A DNA stretch of 64,000 nt from Pseudoalteromonas rubra. GTDB lineage: Bacteria > Pseudomonadota > Gammaproteobacteria > Enterobacterales > Alteromonadaceae. Positions 40,801 through 46,270 of this stretch are shown in pieces (positions within the stretch are counted from its first letter, which is position 1; each line of letters begins with the position of its first letter). A program made the translations under genes and the position numbers. The stretch spans positions 1 through 64,000 of the forward strand of contig NZ_PNCJ01000009.1 in assembly GCF_005887115.1 (NCBI RefSeq), given 5' to 3'. The notes under the pieces are model-generated. The model worked only from the letters and a program-made list of their open reading frames with translations. It was not told the origin of the DNA and searched no databases.

Positions 40801-41201
40801 CTAAGTGGTATGCGGGTCTGCGCTATATCGACCTGGGCCAGGGGCGGGTGACGCTGAGCGGCAGTACGCTGACACCAGACAGCTGGCACCAAAGCATGGC
40901 GCGTGTCGCCCCGGTTCTGCCTGAAGGCTTTGCACTGCAAACGGGTCTGGAAGTGGCACGCTTTGATAAAGTGCATGGCGAGCTGTTCCTGGGCGCCTAC
41001 AACTGGGACTATCAGATTGAAAGCACTCTGAACGGCCGTCACTTGGTTCAGTACGAACAAAAAGGCACCAGTGCGTACTTTGGTGGCGCAGTGGGCTACC
41101 AGCTGAGCGGCAGCACCGCGCTGACGCTCAGCTACAGCCATTACCGCCTGAGCGCCAACCGTATCGGTGAAGTAGCCGCCGGTATTGAAGTGCGCTTCTA
41201 A
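28821..41201 (+). CDS. Giant modular Ig/cadherin exoprotein with GlyGly-CTERM-like tail fused to an outer-membrane barrel
   Basis: About 4126 aa, the ATG at 28821 having the better SD (agtaggtag). Order: signal (ALLGGVALSAGFTSTSVQA); Ser/Gly linker; beta-rich region to ~31150; one RTX-like patch (GGAAADSINAGTGADTVTGG, ~31200); a cadherin-like block. Then come about ten alternating Ig-like units of ~100 aa (32340-35330, each starting near DTTAPSG or DTQAPG), and He_PIG and Tandem-95/VCBS cadherin units with AVNDAPVA-like junctions (35640-38500). A Calx-beta unit (~38730-39050), TSP3-type DSDGDLIPDDQEG (39365), a choice-of-anchor-U-like segment (39480-39960) and two more Tandem-95 units follow. 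Next is SGSLGGLLMVMVSALVLRRRK (40532-40594), a GlyGly-CTERM-like tripartite signal. The frame then continues through a second signal-like helix (AVVTASCLVSAPALA) into an ~175-residue barrel ending EVRF. It probably acts as a surface adhesin. Confidence 0.88.
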   Translation: MSLSDKSISKKSKLARHIQAALLGGVALSAGFTSTSVQAFMADGHCSGIPGDPDCDSNSSGGSNSGGNSGTTDTKPTIDLDTSASGTGSQVSFSEGGSATSIAPNASVNDDGTISSITITLVNPANGTSEGLTVSANAQNALGGIGGAVDINREHSISITNASATPAQVSTFLKAITYDNLASSPGESQRTLSVVINDGTQDSETYNVSIDVTDVNVATTSSSVPDTTTGANLSPGIVFGGGAEKLIIKRSLDANAKVIGGAGIDELVIADGSSVDISRAGTLSGFEKLTVESSSSRRVTLSYQQHSAFSEIALLNSNGLIMKGEPGHITAIAEASSYWLTGGTLELANGTFELDVYSASTDETVVLNNTQVKGRFSLGEGQDKIVFAGTTDTRDANFNNANAETLEFKDGLQLSVSSNSWRYLTENVVQSSAEGIQTFDIAFGPYSTSNTFNTIEGVENYNLVECSGPSNASIRLKSDAAKIDASRLIADQGTCNYNNRYFFDSPEFTGQLIDTNLPSFYTFNQSLDISKATLPSSFSFNAWGSDEQVITMAPGQLGSITSLSLVGNASKTFKVSGDGDVDLSATRLTKHVTFELLDDSRETRKITLSSNGYVSVVATAPSDAVTIVAGESTAKGYGTFKGELTAPDTLELHASNIALRDFPTENIHTLSLGSTESTQTLELRPQELVSFKKVTAPLSAQKYFKLSEGGTYNWQDMQISGVKRLELVGYNNDFNITLPDIDNGESGEVQVQITTQGYIVGDHTLTLNASAFSKTRLDLSATEARFFDGNDVIIGGAAADSINAGTGADTVTGGAGNDLFYGNKAQLNGDTITDLSIGDSIRVLDASVDENFEQVRFNGADVLEIDTESTGFNNPAIRINLSNSIGNNAELEITNRSPLTITVVRPNTAPGIFRLPDTLPYTENANPVSIAPQAVIFDIDLDEKNQGIGNYAGTTLTVSRTGGADSTDVFANLGDLGSLVTGLPLVYRQQVVGTVINNAQGELKLSFNSSATTSIATNVLRNISYQSSSEHPDESIALKITFNDGKADNSGNSQVNLSVTRLNDAPTDITWTLESGVTLPLKQSLLGEYNISNPGALLTLSATDVDMTDNHIFTLVYSGQGAQGCDNTTTSKSFLVNDNVLYVRKDAEPKEHPVCVTATDSAGAVVRKKLLINIIDDVAPSVDSVSLSRDSYGDSQKRHVAFKFHGATDVAFDYTYVISSENGGEVSANGQYALASSLQNKNIDISSLKDGKITLAVTLRDSLGNISAPFTTTAVLDTTAPNGFNAALNKTLFNEQSAAQASFDISAAEIGAQFNYSITSSKGGPAVTGSGIIESATQTISPVDLRGLNDGELTLSVTLTDVAGNTSAAQTSFARLDSSAPGIATFKASLAKLNKDGTAVVDIVLAEPSVDFDISDLEAAGGSLTGFTKLSATVYQVTYVPAVNSSTAGSLKIKAGVFTDAAGNTNTAAPVLNFDIDTQAPNQPNVVVSGTAFNKDTIKDGLFRLLGAEQGATYQWTMQSLSGHGAINTAEQVVRFDSDSNGIQNMNDGTLSLSVTVVDGHGNESQPFTQDIVYENVKPVLDIVASETVFGRSTVNFEFTVSEAISGFEHGDLQASSGSFSEFKALGNNRYSAQYTAAADISGAVTVSVAEGAFADKAGNKVALTSKQFNVDTQAPTGYAVTMDKDIYNSSASSIRFDLSGGEAGATYAYTLSSDGHSVSGTGTLDSAQQQVVIADIENLNDGPLSLSVTLTDKAGNAGVATIDTATLDTVAPSGHDVTLDQQTYNLANRDAASFSFSGAEVGATYAYTLTSTGGGELTGTETITAANQQVNITNLSQLKDGTLSLSVVLTDSAGNAAQALVKQAKLDATAPTITTLSASQTALKAGETSVITIGLSEAVVDFNKTSLNVAGGTVSELEQISDTSYRTVFTPSENSQAAGTITIAAGKFNDAAGNPNKASDTLTLNIDTQAPGNHSVAFGAPYYHGTNANAASITLSDAEVGTRYHYVISSTQGGLPVSAQGDVTESNQTISGINLSNLNDGQLNVTVTLTDPAGNVSEVASGTAILDTAAPQVVSLKSNDLALKAGEQAQITIVLSEPSADFTLEDIVASSGSLSEFKALNATTYQATFTPDTNVEGDVTISIAAGVFNDTAGNANTAAQPLVLSQDTTAPSGQSVSIDQTLINRDNETAMSFTLNGLEGKGMLTYQVSDGTTSVGSQSPISITAATQSVTGIDVSALAEGRLILTVVVYDDANNAGEPVTAAVTKKYNVAPVLSGTPHTTVNEDAEYVFEPQLTDPDSDDTHTFVISNKPDWASFDEQTGKLSGMPGDEHVGNYEQIVITVNDGKAEHALSAFNIEVVNTNDAPVAQDFSFTLDEAEQLVIASQQGLLSTAADDDLDSGDSLNAVVVSQPQFGTLLLNADGSFTYTHDGSENHSDSFTYQVKDAAGELSQTRNVALTINPLADAPVTLDDTLTVTEDTPNTLDLLENDSDAENDMVAASAAVVTEPQLGSYTITNGKLTYTPNENATGQDTLTYTVKDAAGNTSKAATLTISIVAVNDQPVAKGATLTVEEDTPSDELDVRTLSSDIEDTHPQGEVALSVLPTKGVVTVNQESGKLVYTPNANATGSDAFSYTIADSEGLVSEPVEVIVNIGAVNDRPMAAGDSVTLNEDETGTLNILDNDTDVEDQGFNGANVMLEDKGNGAGAYTLADVAVLADGQLEITPKADVNGSFSFTYTLMDSEGLSSEPATVNVDITPVNDAPVATDNTAQLEEEGSYEVNVLGDDYDVDANDQLDPSSVTVIRQPQSGQVTVTDSGAIVYVPNANFNGLDTFTYTVKDAAGAVSNEALVTMTVTPVNDAPVADAQVLNVSEDGSVLITLTATDIDADALSYQIVQGVNSGTLTQQSENSWLYTPDTDFNGEDSLQFVAFDGQAESEPVQVTLNVTAVNDTPEISGTPSTSVDQDTAYRFTPDATDLDGDSLTFSIENQPVWANFDAQSGTLSGTPGRDDVGNYANIVISVSDGELTASLPAFAIDVGYVNAKPAAQGMQVFVNEDASTSFSAPVSDPDQDSLSISVIQQPSNGTLSVQGTLFSYIPGANFNGTDSFSYVVNDGEMNSDEAQVSITVNAVNDMPVAQNDAFSFSQAASSYSLDVLANDSDVDAGDTLTLVGASASIGSVSISDGQLVYQPQASAQDTAVITYMLADSAGARAQANATVEITASSGIANAPTLTVPDDLSLDATGLFTKVDLGTAAAFDSNGNPLAVSLVDGVTIFAPGLHQVYWKATDGNDQSTVKKQTVAVNPLVSLSKDSQIAEEQSHTVKVFLNGPAPSYPVTVPYTVSGSANGNDHDLIDGEVVIESGTEASITFNVFADGTVEGNESIVITLADSLNRGAKHSTTVTVVEDNVAPALSVDTTQNGQARTLIVQGGEPVVIVASATDANPQDSISYSWQAADAQMLNLSVAAERFEFDPSVLAAGVYKLSVTATDDGTPALSSTQDVYLEIVASLPQLSSVDSDGDLIPDDQEGFADSDNDGIPDYLDANGDCNVIPGQVKDTEQYLVEGEPGVCLRKGATVAQNTTGGAQLLETELPEDTEATNIGGVFDFIATGLPKAGDVYGIVIPQRKPIPVNAIYRKFRDGEWVNFVTTDGNAVLSATGEPGYCPPPGSNEWRDGLNEGDWCVQLQIVDGGPNDDDGIANRSVVDPGGIAVLKSDNTQPVAQADTLILGAGLSVFIDVLENDLDADADALTITGASVDFGDVEILDNQLRYTPPVDYVGTAIITYSIADGQGGTSSATVTVELVVNAAPVTQQDTASTNDKASVIIDVLANDMDPDGDALTLISATAAYGKAVVNLDGTLSYEPKLGFNGEDTVTYQVKDSKGAVSDGIAKVTVTAHQVASVENKSSGSLGGLLMVMVSALVLRRRKSALPAYAVVTASCLVSAPALADAWRVQATLGQAEANSQFSALPAGTQVSNVDDSSQSWSAGAFYQLMPKWYAGLRYIDLGQGRVTLSGSTLTPDSWHQSMARVAPVLPEGFALQTGLEVARFDKVHGELFLGAYNWDYQIESTLNGRHLVQYEQKGTSAYFGGAVGYQLSGSTALTLSYSHYRLSANRIGEVAAGIEVRF

Positions 41202-41262
41202 CGAGCAATGACAGCCCGGCCAGGGACGGCAGGGCTTTTATACAGTCAGAAAAAAGACGAAT

Positions 41263-41293
41263 GCCTGGTTTGCAATTCTAACCAGGCGTTTTT
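41263..41293 (+). terminator. Terminator after the giant exoprotein gene
   Basis: gcctggtt - tgcaattct - aaccaggc followed by GTTTTTG: 8-bp perfect arms with a T-run, ~60 bp after the stop. Confidence 0.88.
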
Positions 41294-41684
41294 GATTTTA
41301 ACGCCACTTGCCTGTATATCTCCTGCGTGTTTTCACGCGCTACAGGTTCTCGGAATAAGTGGTTAACTGTGCCAGGTCAAAATGTAACAGAACATGAATT
41401 CCTTCCTACTTGCTAATCTTTAAGTAATTGATATTTAATGTTATATTTGGTTTTCTCAAAATCATAAAAGCAAATTAGCTTAAAGTTTAGACTCTTCATC
41501 GCATGCACACTTGAGCAGCTACAATTTACTTGTTACGTTTCCCTCAGAACTGTGTTGTACCAATTTCAATTAACTAAGGAAGTGGATATTAACAACTTAT
41601 ATTGGTGTTTAAGAAACATACTGTTTGTCGCCAAGAGTAAAACATAACGTCGTAACTATAATGTAATACAATATTGGAATTGCC
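41294..41684. other. AT-rich intergenic region before yidD
   Basis: About 390 bp without coding sequence. It contains a taccaatttcaattaact stretch (41555) that resembles one end of the inverted-repeat element at 15308, but a convincing second end is not found. It otherwise presumably contains the yidD promoter. Confidence 0.4.
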
Positions 41685-42041
41685 ATGGATTATCTGGCCA
41701 TACTATTGATCCGATTTTATCAACGTTTTATTTCTCCACATAAAGGGTTTCGATGTGCCCATGCGGTTGTTCATGGGGGAGAGAGTTGCTCACATGCTGT
41801 GTTGGCCATTGTAAAAGAAGATGGCCTCTGGGGGGGATATCGCAAGATAAGGGCACGGATGCGCGCGTGTAAGCAAGCTTATCTCATGCTTGAGCAATCA
41901 GCGTCAAAAGACAGGCGAAAAAAAGACGAGAGCCGTTGCGACTGCTGCGACCCAAGTGCGGGGTGTGACATTGCCAGTTGTGGTGGCAGAGGGAAAAGCT
42001 GTGATGCGGCAGAGCTGTCTTGTGATTGCTGGCCGTTTTAA
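41685..42041 (+). CDS. yidD: YidD-type membrane protein insertion efficiency factor with Cys-rich tail
   Basis: A protein of 118 aa. MDYLAILLIRFYQRFISPHKGFRCAH matches the YidD opening (IRxYQxxISP...xCR), and CSHAVLAIVKEDGLWGGYRKIRAR matches the CSxYA-GxxxGxx block. E. coli YidD is ~85 aa and ends near an RCHP motif. Here that segment reads MRACKQAY and is followed by a charged linker and a Cys-rich tail (CDCCDPSAGCDIASC, final CDCW). YidD assists YidC-mediated insertion at the inner membrane. The Cys tail might bind metal. It is not beside rnpA/yidC, so it is a second, stand-alone copy. Confidence 0.82.
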   Translation: MDYLAILLIRFYQRFISPHKGFRCAHAVVHGGESCSHAVLAIVKEDGLWGGYRKIRARMRACKQAYLMLEQSASKDRRKKDESRCDCCDPSAGCDIASCGGRGKSCDAAELSCDCWPF

Positions 42042-43556
42042 CTAGTTCCAGTATTTCCAGCCGTCAAGATAGTAGTAGAGCACATGGGGCTGATCCAGGC
42101 TGCTGATCTTGCTGTGGGTGTTATGCATATCAGCCGGAAAGGTCATTAATAAAGGTTCAATATCCGGATGGTAAAAACGCGTGTCCGGCAGCGTATTGTG
42201 TTGTAATTCGCACGCAGCTTTGCAGGCCATAACAAACCCCCAGTTGCCAAATGAAGGGATATCCACATGATAAGGGGTGACTGAGTGAAAACCCACCGAC
42301 GCCGCCGTATTATGGATTGACCAAAACGCTTGCCTGGCAAAATAAGGGCTGGTTGCCTGAGTAACCATAATGCCTTGCGCACTAAGACGGTGCTTTACCA
42401 GGGTATAAAACTGCTTACTGTATAACCTGGCCAGGCTAATGGTTTTCGGGTCCGGCAAATCCACCACGATTAAGTCGTACCTGTCGGGCGTGTCAGTCAG
42501 ATAGACAAACGCATCCTGATTGATCACCTTAACTTTGGGGTTGTGCAGCGCGTTTTGATTGAGCTGTGTGAGATGAAAATTGCTGCGGGCAAGCGCGGCC
42601 ACTGCCGGATCCAGATCAACCAGGGTAATGGACTCAATATCAGGATACTTGAGCAGCTCCCTGGCGGCCAGGCCGTCACCACCCCCTAAGATAAGGACGT
42701 TGCGAGTCGCTGTTTGCCGCTGGATTGGCAGGTGGATCAGCGATTCATGATAGCGATACTCGTCAATGGCAGAAAACTGCAAGCCACCATTCAAATACAG
42801 GCGCACATCCTCTTTGTGTTTAGTCATGATCAGCTGCTGATAACGTGACTGTTCACTGTGTACAATACGGTCTTCAAACACGGTCTCGTTCCAGTGATGA
42901 TTTAACTCTTTGCTGAAGAACATCAACCCTGCCAGCGTGAGTAGCACCAGCGCCAGGAGCCACCTCAACAAGCTTGCCTGCCCCTTTGGAAACTGAGCGT
43001 AAAAATACCACAGTAAGGTTAAAGCGATAGACAGATTAATAAGACCAAACAGCAATGACGTTTTAAATACGCCAAGCCAGGGCAGCAGTGCCAGCGGAAA
43101 AACCAGGGTGGCGATTAACGCGCCCAGATAATCAATAGACAGCACATTGGCCAGGTTCACCTTTAAGGTATAGTGTTTTTCCATTAATCGCGATAAAAGC
43201 GGGATTTCAAGGCCCACAAAAATCCCAATCAGAGCGGTCAGCGCAACCGACATGCTCTGAAAATGCCAGCCCTGAGCATAACAAAAGTACAACAGCGGGA
43301 CTGAGCTGCCCCCAATCAGTGCCAGCATCAGCTCGTAAACAATAAACTGTGCCAGCAGGCTGTTGTCATTGACCCATTTAGACAAGTACGAGCCCACGCC
43401 CATAAATGCCATATACACGCCAATGGTAATGGAAAACTGCGTCACGCTGTCACCCAGAAAATAGGCACCTGTCGTTGCTATCAGCAGCTCGTAAACAATC
43501 GAGCATAAGCCGGCAATAAAGATGCTAAACAGCAGGATATGACTTTCTCTGAGCAC
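42042..43556 (-). CDS. Membrane-bound spermidine-synthase-like aminopropyltransferase
   Basis: A protein of 504 aa with a GTG start that directly abuts the preceding stop codon. The N-terminal ~215 residues form about seven membrane helices. The C-terminal part is a spermidine-synthase Rossmann domain: VLILGGGDGLAARELLKYP (AdoMet-binding), TLVDLDPAV and YDLIVVDLPDP. The conserved Asp-Asp pair typical for polyamine substrates is partly altered (DLPDP). Such fusions are common next to DUF350 proteins, as here, and their true substrate is unresolved. Last gene of a three-gene reverse operon. Confidence 0.88.
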   Translation of the reverse strand: MLRESHILLFSIFIAGLCSIVYELLIATTGAYFLGDSVTQFSITIGVYMAFMGVGSYLSKWVNDNSLLAQFIVYELMLALIGGSSVPLLYFCYAQGWHFQSMSVALTALIGIFVGLEIPLLSRLMEKHYTLKVNLANVLSIDYLGALIATLVFPLALLPWLGVFKTSLLFGLINLSIALTLLWYFYAQFPKGQASLLRWLLALVLLTLAGLMFFSKELNHHWNETVFEDRIVHSEQSRYQQLIMTKHKEDVRLYLNGGLQFSAIDEYRYHESLIHLPIQRQTATRNVLILGGGDGLAARELLKYPDIESITLVDLDPAVAALARSNFHLTQLNQNALHNPKVKVINQDAFVYLTDTPDRYDLIVVDLPDPKTISLARLYSKQFYTLVKHRLSAQGIMVTQATSPYFARQAFWSIHNTAASVGFHSVTPYHVDIPSFGNWGFVMACKAACELQHNTLPDTRFYHPDIEPLLMTFPADMHNTHSKISSLDQPHVLYYYLDGWKYWN

Positions 43557-44345
43557 TTATTTACCACCCCGACCGCTGCCACCGCGATGATTGGCACCGG
43601 ATAAACTCTGCTGGCGAATACTGCGATCAACCGTCATTTTTTTATTGCTATAGGCATGCAGCGCATAATTGATATCATCATCTTTGGTCTGGGCATACAG
43701 GAAAACCGCAGCAAATAAGCTGAGTGAAATCGCCCCAATGTAAATTGGCTCGCGCTTGTATTTTGTGTTGTTGTCAAAAGGTTTTTTGCCCGATAAGGCA
43801 TACCCGTTTTCATGACGATAGGCCAATATACAAAAACAGCCAAAAGCAATGATCCCGGCTATTGTCCGGAGCGGGCGCAGCATACTGGCATCCCCACGTA
43901 TAGGGATAACGCGGAAGTAATATTTATCTCTACTAAACTTAAACCCGTAACTGTTTGAATCAGTTAAATACAGCGTGTAGCGCCCTTTTTTCGCAAAATG
44001 GATTTCCAGTGAGGCTTTGGTTTTACGCTCGGTCCAGTCGCCTTCGGAATCTCTGCCTGACTCTGACCACAGCTCATCCTGATAACTGAATATATAGGTA
44101 CCGCCGGCATCATACACTTCCATATCCATGGCCTGCCAGGAGTTCATTTTCATTGTGCCCTTAATTTCAAAGCGCATCATCTGGCCGTCTTCTGGCACTT
44201 CAAATTGATAGGCTTTGTCTTTGTTAGAGAAATCCGTACTCAAAGCAAAAGGGGTCTCGGCTATTGGCTCTTCCAACAAGGCACCGCCAAAGAAACAAAG
44301 AATCACGATAACCAAAGACAGGATAAAGGTCTTTATGACACTCAT
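43557..44345 (-). CDS. Membrane protein of unknown function in the DUF350/aminopropyltransferase operon
   Basis: A protein of 262 aa. N-terminal membrane helix (IKTFILSLVIVILCFFGGAL), then a periplasmic beta-sandwich-like domain of ~120 aa (FEVPEDGQMMRFEIKG...KKGRYTLYLTDSNSYGFKF). Two further helices lie around 160-178 and 204-220, and a flexible tail ends GGSGRGGK. Its stop is immediately followed by the GTG of the aminopropyltransferase, so translation is probably coupled. Recognised only as part of this conserved neighbourhood. Confidence 0.75.
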   Translation of the reverse strand: MSVIKTFILSLVIVILCFFGGALLEEPIAETPFALSTDFSNKDKAYQFEVPEDGQMMRFEIKGTMKMNSWQAMDMEVYDAGGTYIFSYQDELWSESGRDSEGDWTERKTKASLEIHFAKKGRYTLYLTDSNSYGFKFSRDKYYFRVIPIRGDASMLRPLRTIAGIIAFGCFCILAYRHENGYALSGKKPFDNNTKYKREPIYIGAISLSLFAAVFLYAQTKDDDINYALHAYSNKKMTVDRSIRQQSLSGANHRGGSGRGGK

Positions 44346-44356
44346 ATCAGGCCCTT

Positions 44357-45181
44357 TTAAAGCGTGTAGAAAATCGCGATTGCAACAGACACCGCAACAC
44401 TCCCTTCAATCAGGGAAACGGCGCTATTACCTTGTGCAATGGCTTTGTTTACCCTGACACCGGGCATGAGCACCAGGTCAGTAAGTAAACGTACTACTGG
44501 CAGTAATGCCAGCGCAATTAAAGCGTCGATAAAAAATAGCGTAATGCTGTGTGACCAGGTTTCTAACCCGCCACGCAGTGCGTGAAATAAGATAATACCA
44601 GTGGCAATTTTGGTTGCCGCAAAACTGATGGCCGCCGCCATATTGTTGTTTTTCAGCTCCTGGTGCAGGTCAAATTGCGTCAATAAATCATATAGCTTGC
44701 TTGCAATGAGCAATACAATCTGCGCAAGCAAATAGAACACAATAGCTGAGACAAAACTGCCTTCTCCCATTAATGCGCCAGACACAATTAATCCGGCGGT
44801 AATATAGCTGGCAAATTGCACAATACCCACAGGCAAATTCTGATGGGTGATAATTTGTGCTTTATTACAAAACTTAGGTAACAGCAGCTTGTCGTTTATC
44901 ACCCGAGTGAGTACTAATAAGCCAAGCCCCGTCAGTGAGTAAAGACTTACATTGATGATATCGGTTATCAGGCCTTTACTCGGCCCCTGAAGCACCGCCA
45001 CATACATCATAGTAACCGCAATTAAGAAACCACTGATTGATGTTGCCAAAGCCAGGTTTTTGTTCTGTTCAATTTCCGTGAAAGTGCTGTACGAAGTCGT
45101 GGCGTTATAAAGCCATTTTGCGATGAATAGTACGATAAGAAAGAGCACGAAGTAGCTCAGTTCAGCTAGAGGGAAGTCCAT
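44357..45181 (-). CDS. DUF350-family membrane protein (two repeats)
   Basis: A protein of 274 aa with about eight helices arranged as two DUF350-like halves. FTEIEQNKNLALATSISGFLIAV and FDLHQELKNNNMAAAISFAATKIATG are the paired N-x-A-x-(S/A) motifs that mark each repeat. DUF350 (YjfL-like) proteins are inner-membrane components of envelope-stress and polyamine-like operons. First gene of the operon, eleven bases ahead of the next one. Function unknown. Confidence 0.82.
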   Translation of the reverse strand: MDFPLAELSYFVLFLIVLFIAKWLYNATTSYSTFTEIEQNKNLALATSISGFLIAVTMMYVAVLQGPSKGLITDIINVSLYSLTGLGLLVLTRVINDKLLLPKFCNKAQIITHQNLPVGIVQFASYITAGLIVSGALMGEGSFVSAIVFYLLAQIVLLIASKLYDLLTQFDLHQELKNNNMAAAISFAATKIATGIILFHALRGGLETWSHSITLFFIDALIALALLPVVRLLTDLVLMPGVRVNKAIAQGNSAVSLIEGSVAVSVAIAIFYTL

Positions 45182-45344
45182 ATTTGTTTCCGTATATTAT
45201 CCATGATGATTCTAGCGCGCGATTTTAGCACAGAAAAAGCACCAGTGAATTATAAGGTTGCGCGAACTGATAGTGATTGTTTCCAATTTATGTAATGATG
45301 AAAGTGAATCAATTATTGCATATTGCAGTAGGAAAGGAATTTTG

Positions 45345-45788
45345 ATGAATATTACAATCGCAATAACACTGGCCGTTTCAGCGTTGATGATGTTATTAAT
45401 GGGGATCACCTATCTGTATAGCGACGAGTCCTTTGGCGGTATTTTGTTGGTCGTATTGCTGTTGTCAGTGCCAATGCTTATTGCCCAGTGCATGGTGTGT
45501 TTTTTCTGCAGAACACATTTCGGGCGAGCTAACCCAGTGCTCCATAAAATCGGTCTGTATGCATTCATTGCAACGACATGTGTTTATGTCTATTGGAACG
45601 GCTTAATGTTCTTAGATGTCTGGCAAAAGGGCTATTTGAGTGAAGCTCAAGGTTACACTGGCTTGATTTTATGGCTTGGAGGGCCGTGGGCACTCTCTAT
45701 CGGCGCGGCGATTGGCGTGTCGCTCCATTTTCTCCCGATTGTCATCGCAGCATTGAAGAACAAATTGAAGTCGTTGGGTAATGGATAA
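45345..45788 (+). CDS. Small four-helix membrane protein
   Basis: A protein of 147 aa. The start at 45345 follows the SD aggaaagga and gives MNITIAITLAVSALMMLLMG; the longer frame from 45258 has no SD. Four hydrophobic helices with a short Cys-containing loop (CMVCFFCRTHFG). Its end overlaps the next frame by eight bases. No family recognised. Confidence 0.65.
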   Translation: MNITIAITLAVSALMMLLMGITYLYSDESFGGILLVVLLLSVPMLIAQCMVCFFCRTHFGRANPVLHKIGLYAFIATTCVYVYWNGLMFLDVWQKGYLSEAQGYTGLILWLGGPWALSIGAAIGVSLHFLPIVIAALKNKLKSLGNG

Positions 45789-46233
45789 AGCGAATGCGGA
45801 TAAATCGAGCATAATTCGAGTTCTATTGACTGCCCTGAGTTTGATTACCTCCATTGTCTTTGGCTATATCAACTCAGATAATACCCAAAAGGTGATAGCG
45901 GAGGAGGTCAGTCAACTAACTTAGGGGTTTCCGGAACAGGCTGAACTGGACAGAGTATTTGATGATCACTCCCGGATCGTACTGAGTATCAGCTTTTCTA
46001 ATATGCCCGTTGACAACGATGAATTCGAACAGAGGAAGGTGCTGTATAAAAACAAAGTGCGCAGCTATAACTGTACGAGTCCTGCGTTGTATAAACAGCT
46101 AGCGAAAGCGCGCTCAACAAAACAGATAAACACCAGGCTTTTTCAAGTAGAGGATGAACTTTCTAGTGTTGAGCCTGATCAAGCGATGGGATTGCTGAGC
46201 TTAACAGAGAAAAAGTGTGAAGCCTACCAATAG
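45781..46233 (+). pseudogene. Anchored periplasmic protein interrupted by an in-frame amber codon
   Basis: From the ATG at 45781, MDKANADKSSIIRVLL runs into one membrane helix and SQLT, then a TAG at 45922-45924. The same frame then continues without further stops as GFPEQAELDRVFDDHSRIV to SLTEKKCEAYQ at 46233. It forms a plausible 150-codon gene translationally coupled to the upstream membrane protein. A single nonsense mutation is the simplest reading. Restart at the ATG at 46003 would give a 76-aa fragment without a membrane anchor. Confidence 0.6.
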
Positions 46234-46235
46234 GG

Positions 46236-46262
46236 GGAAAGCCACCCGCAATGCGGGCGGCT
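46236..46262. terminator. Hairpin between convergent genes
   Basis: gccacccgc - aat - gcgggcggc, 9-bp arms with one mismatch. On the reverse strand it is followed by cttt, so it may weakly terminate the S9 peptidase gene. Confidence 0.55.
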
Positions 46263-46270
46263 GTAAAGAC

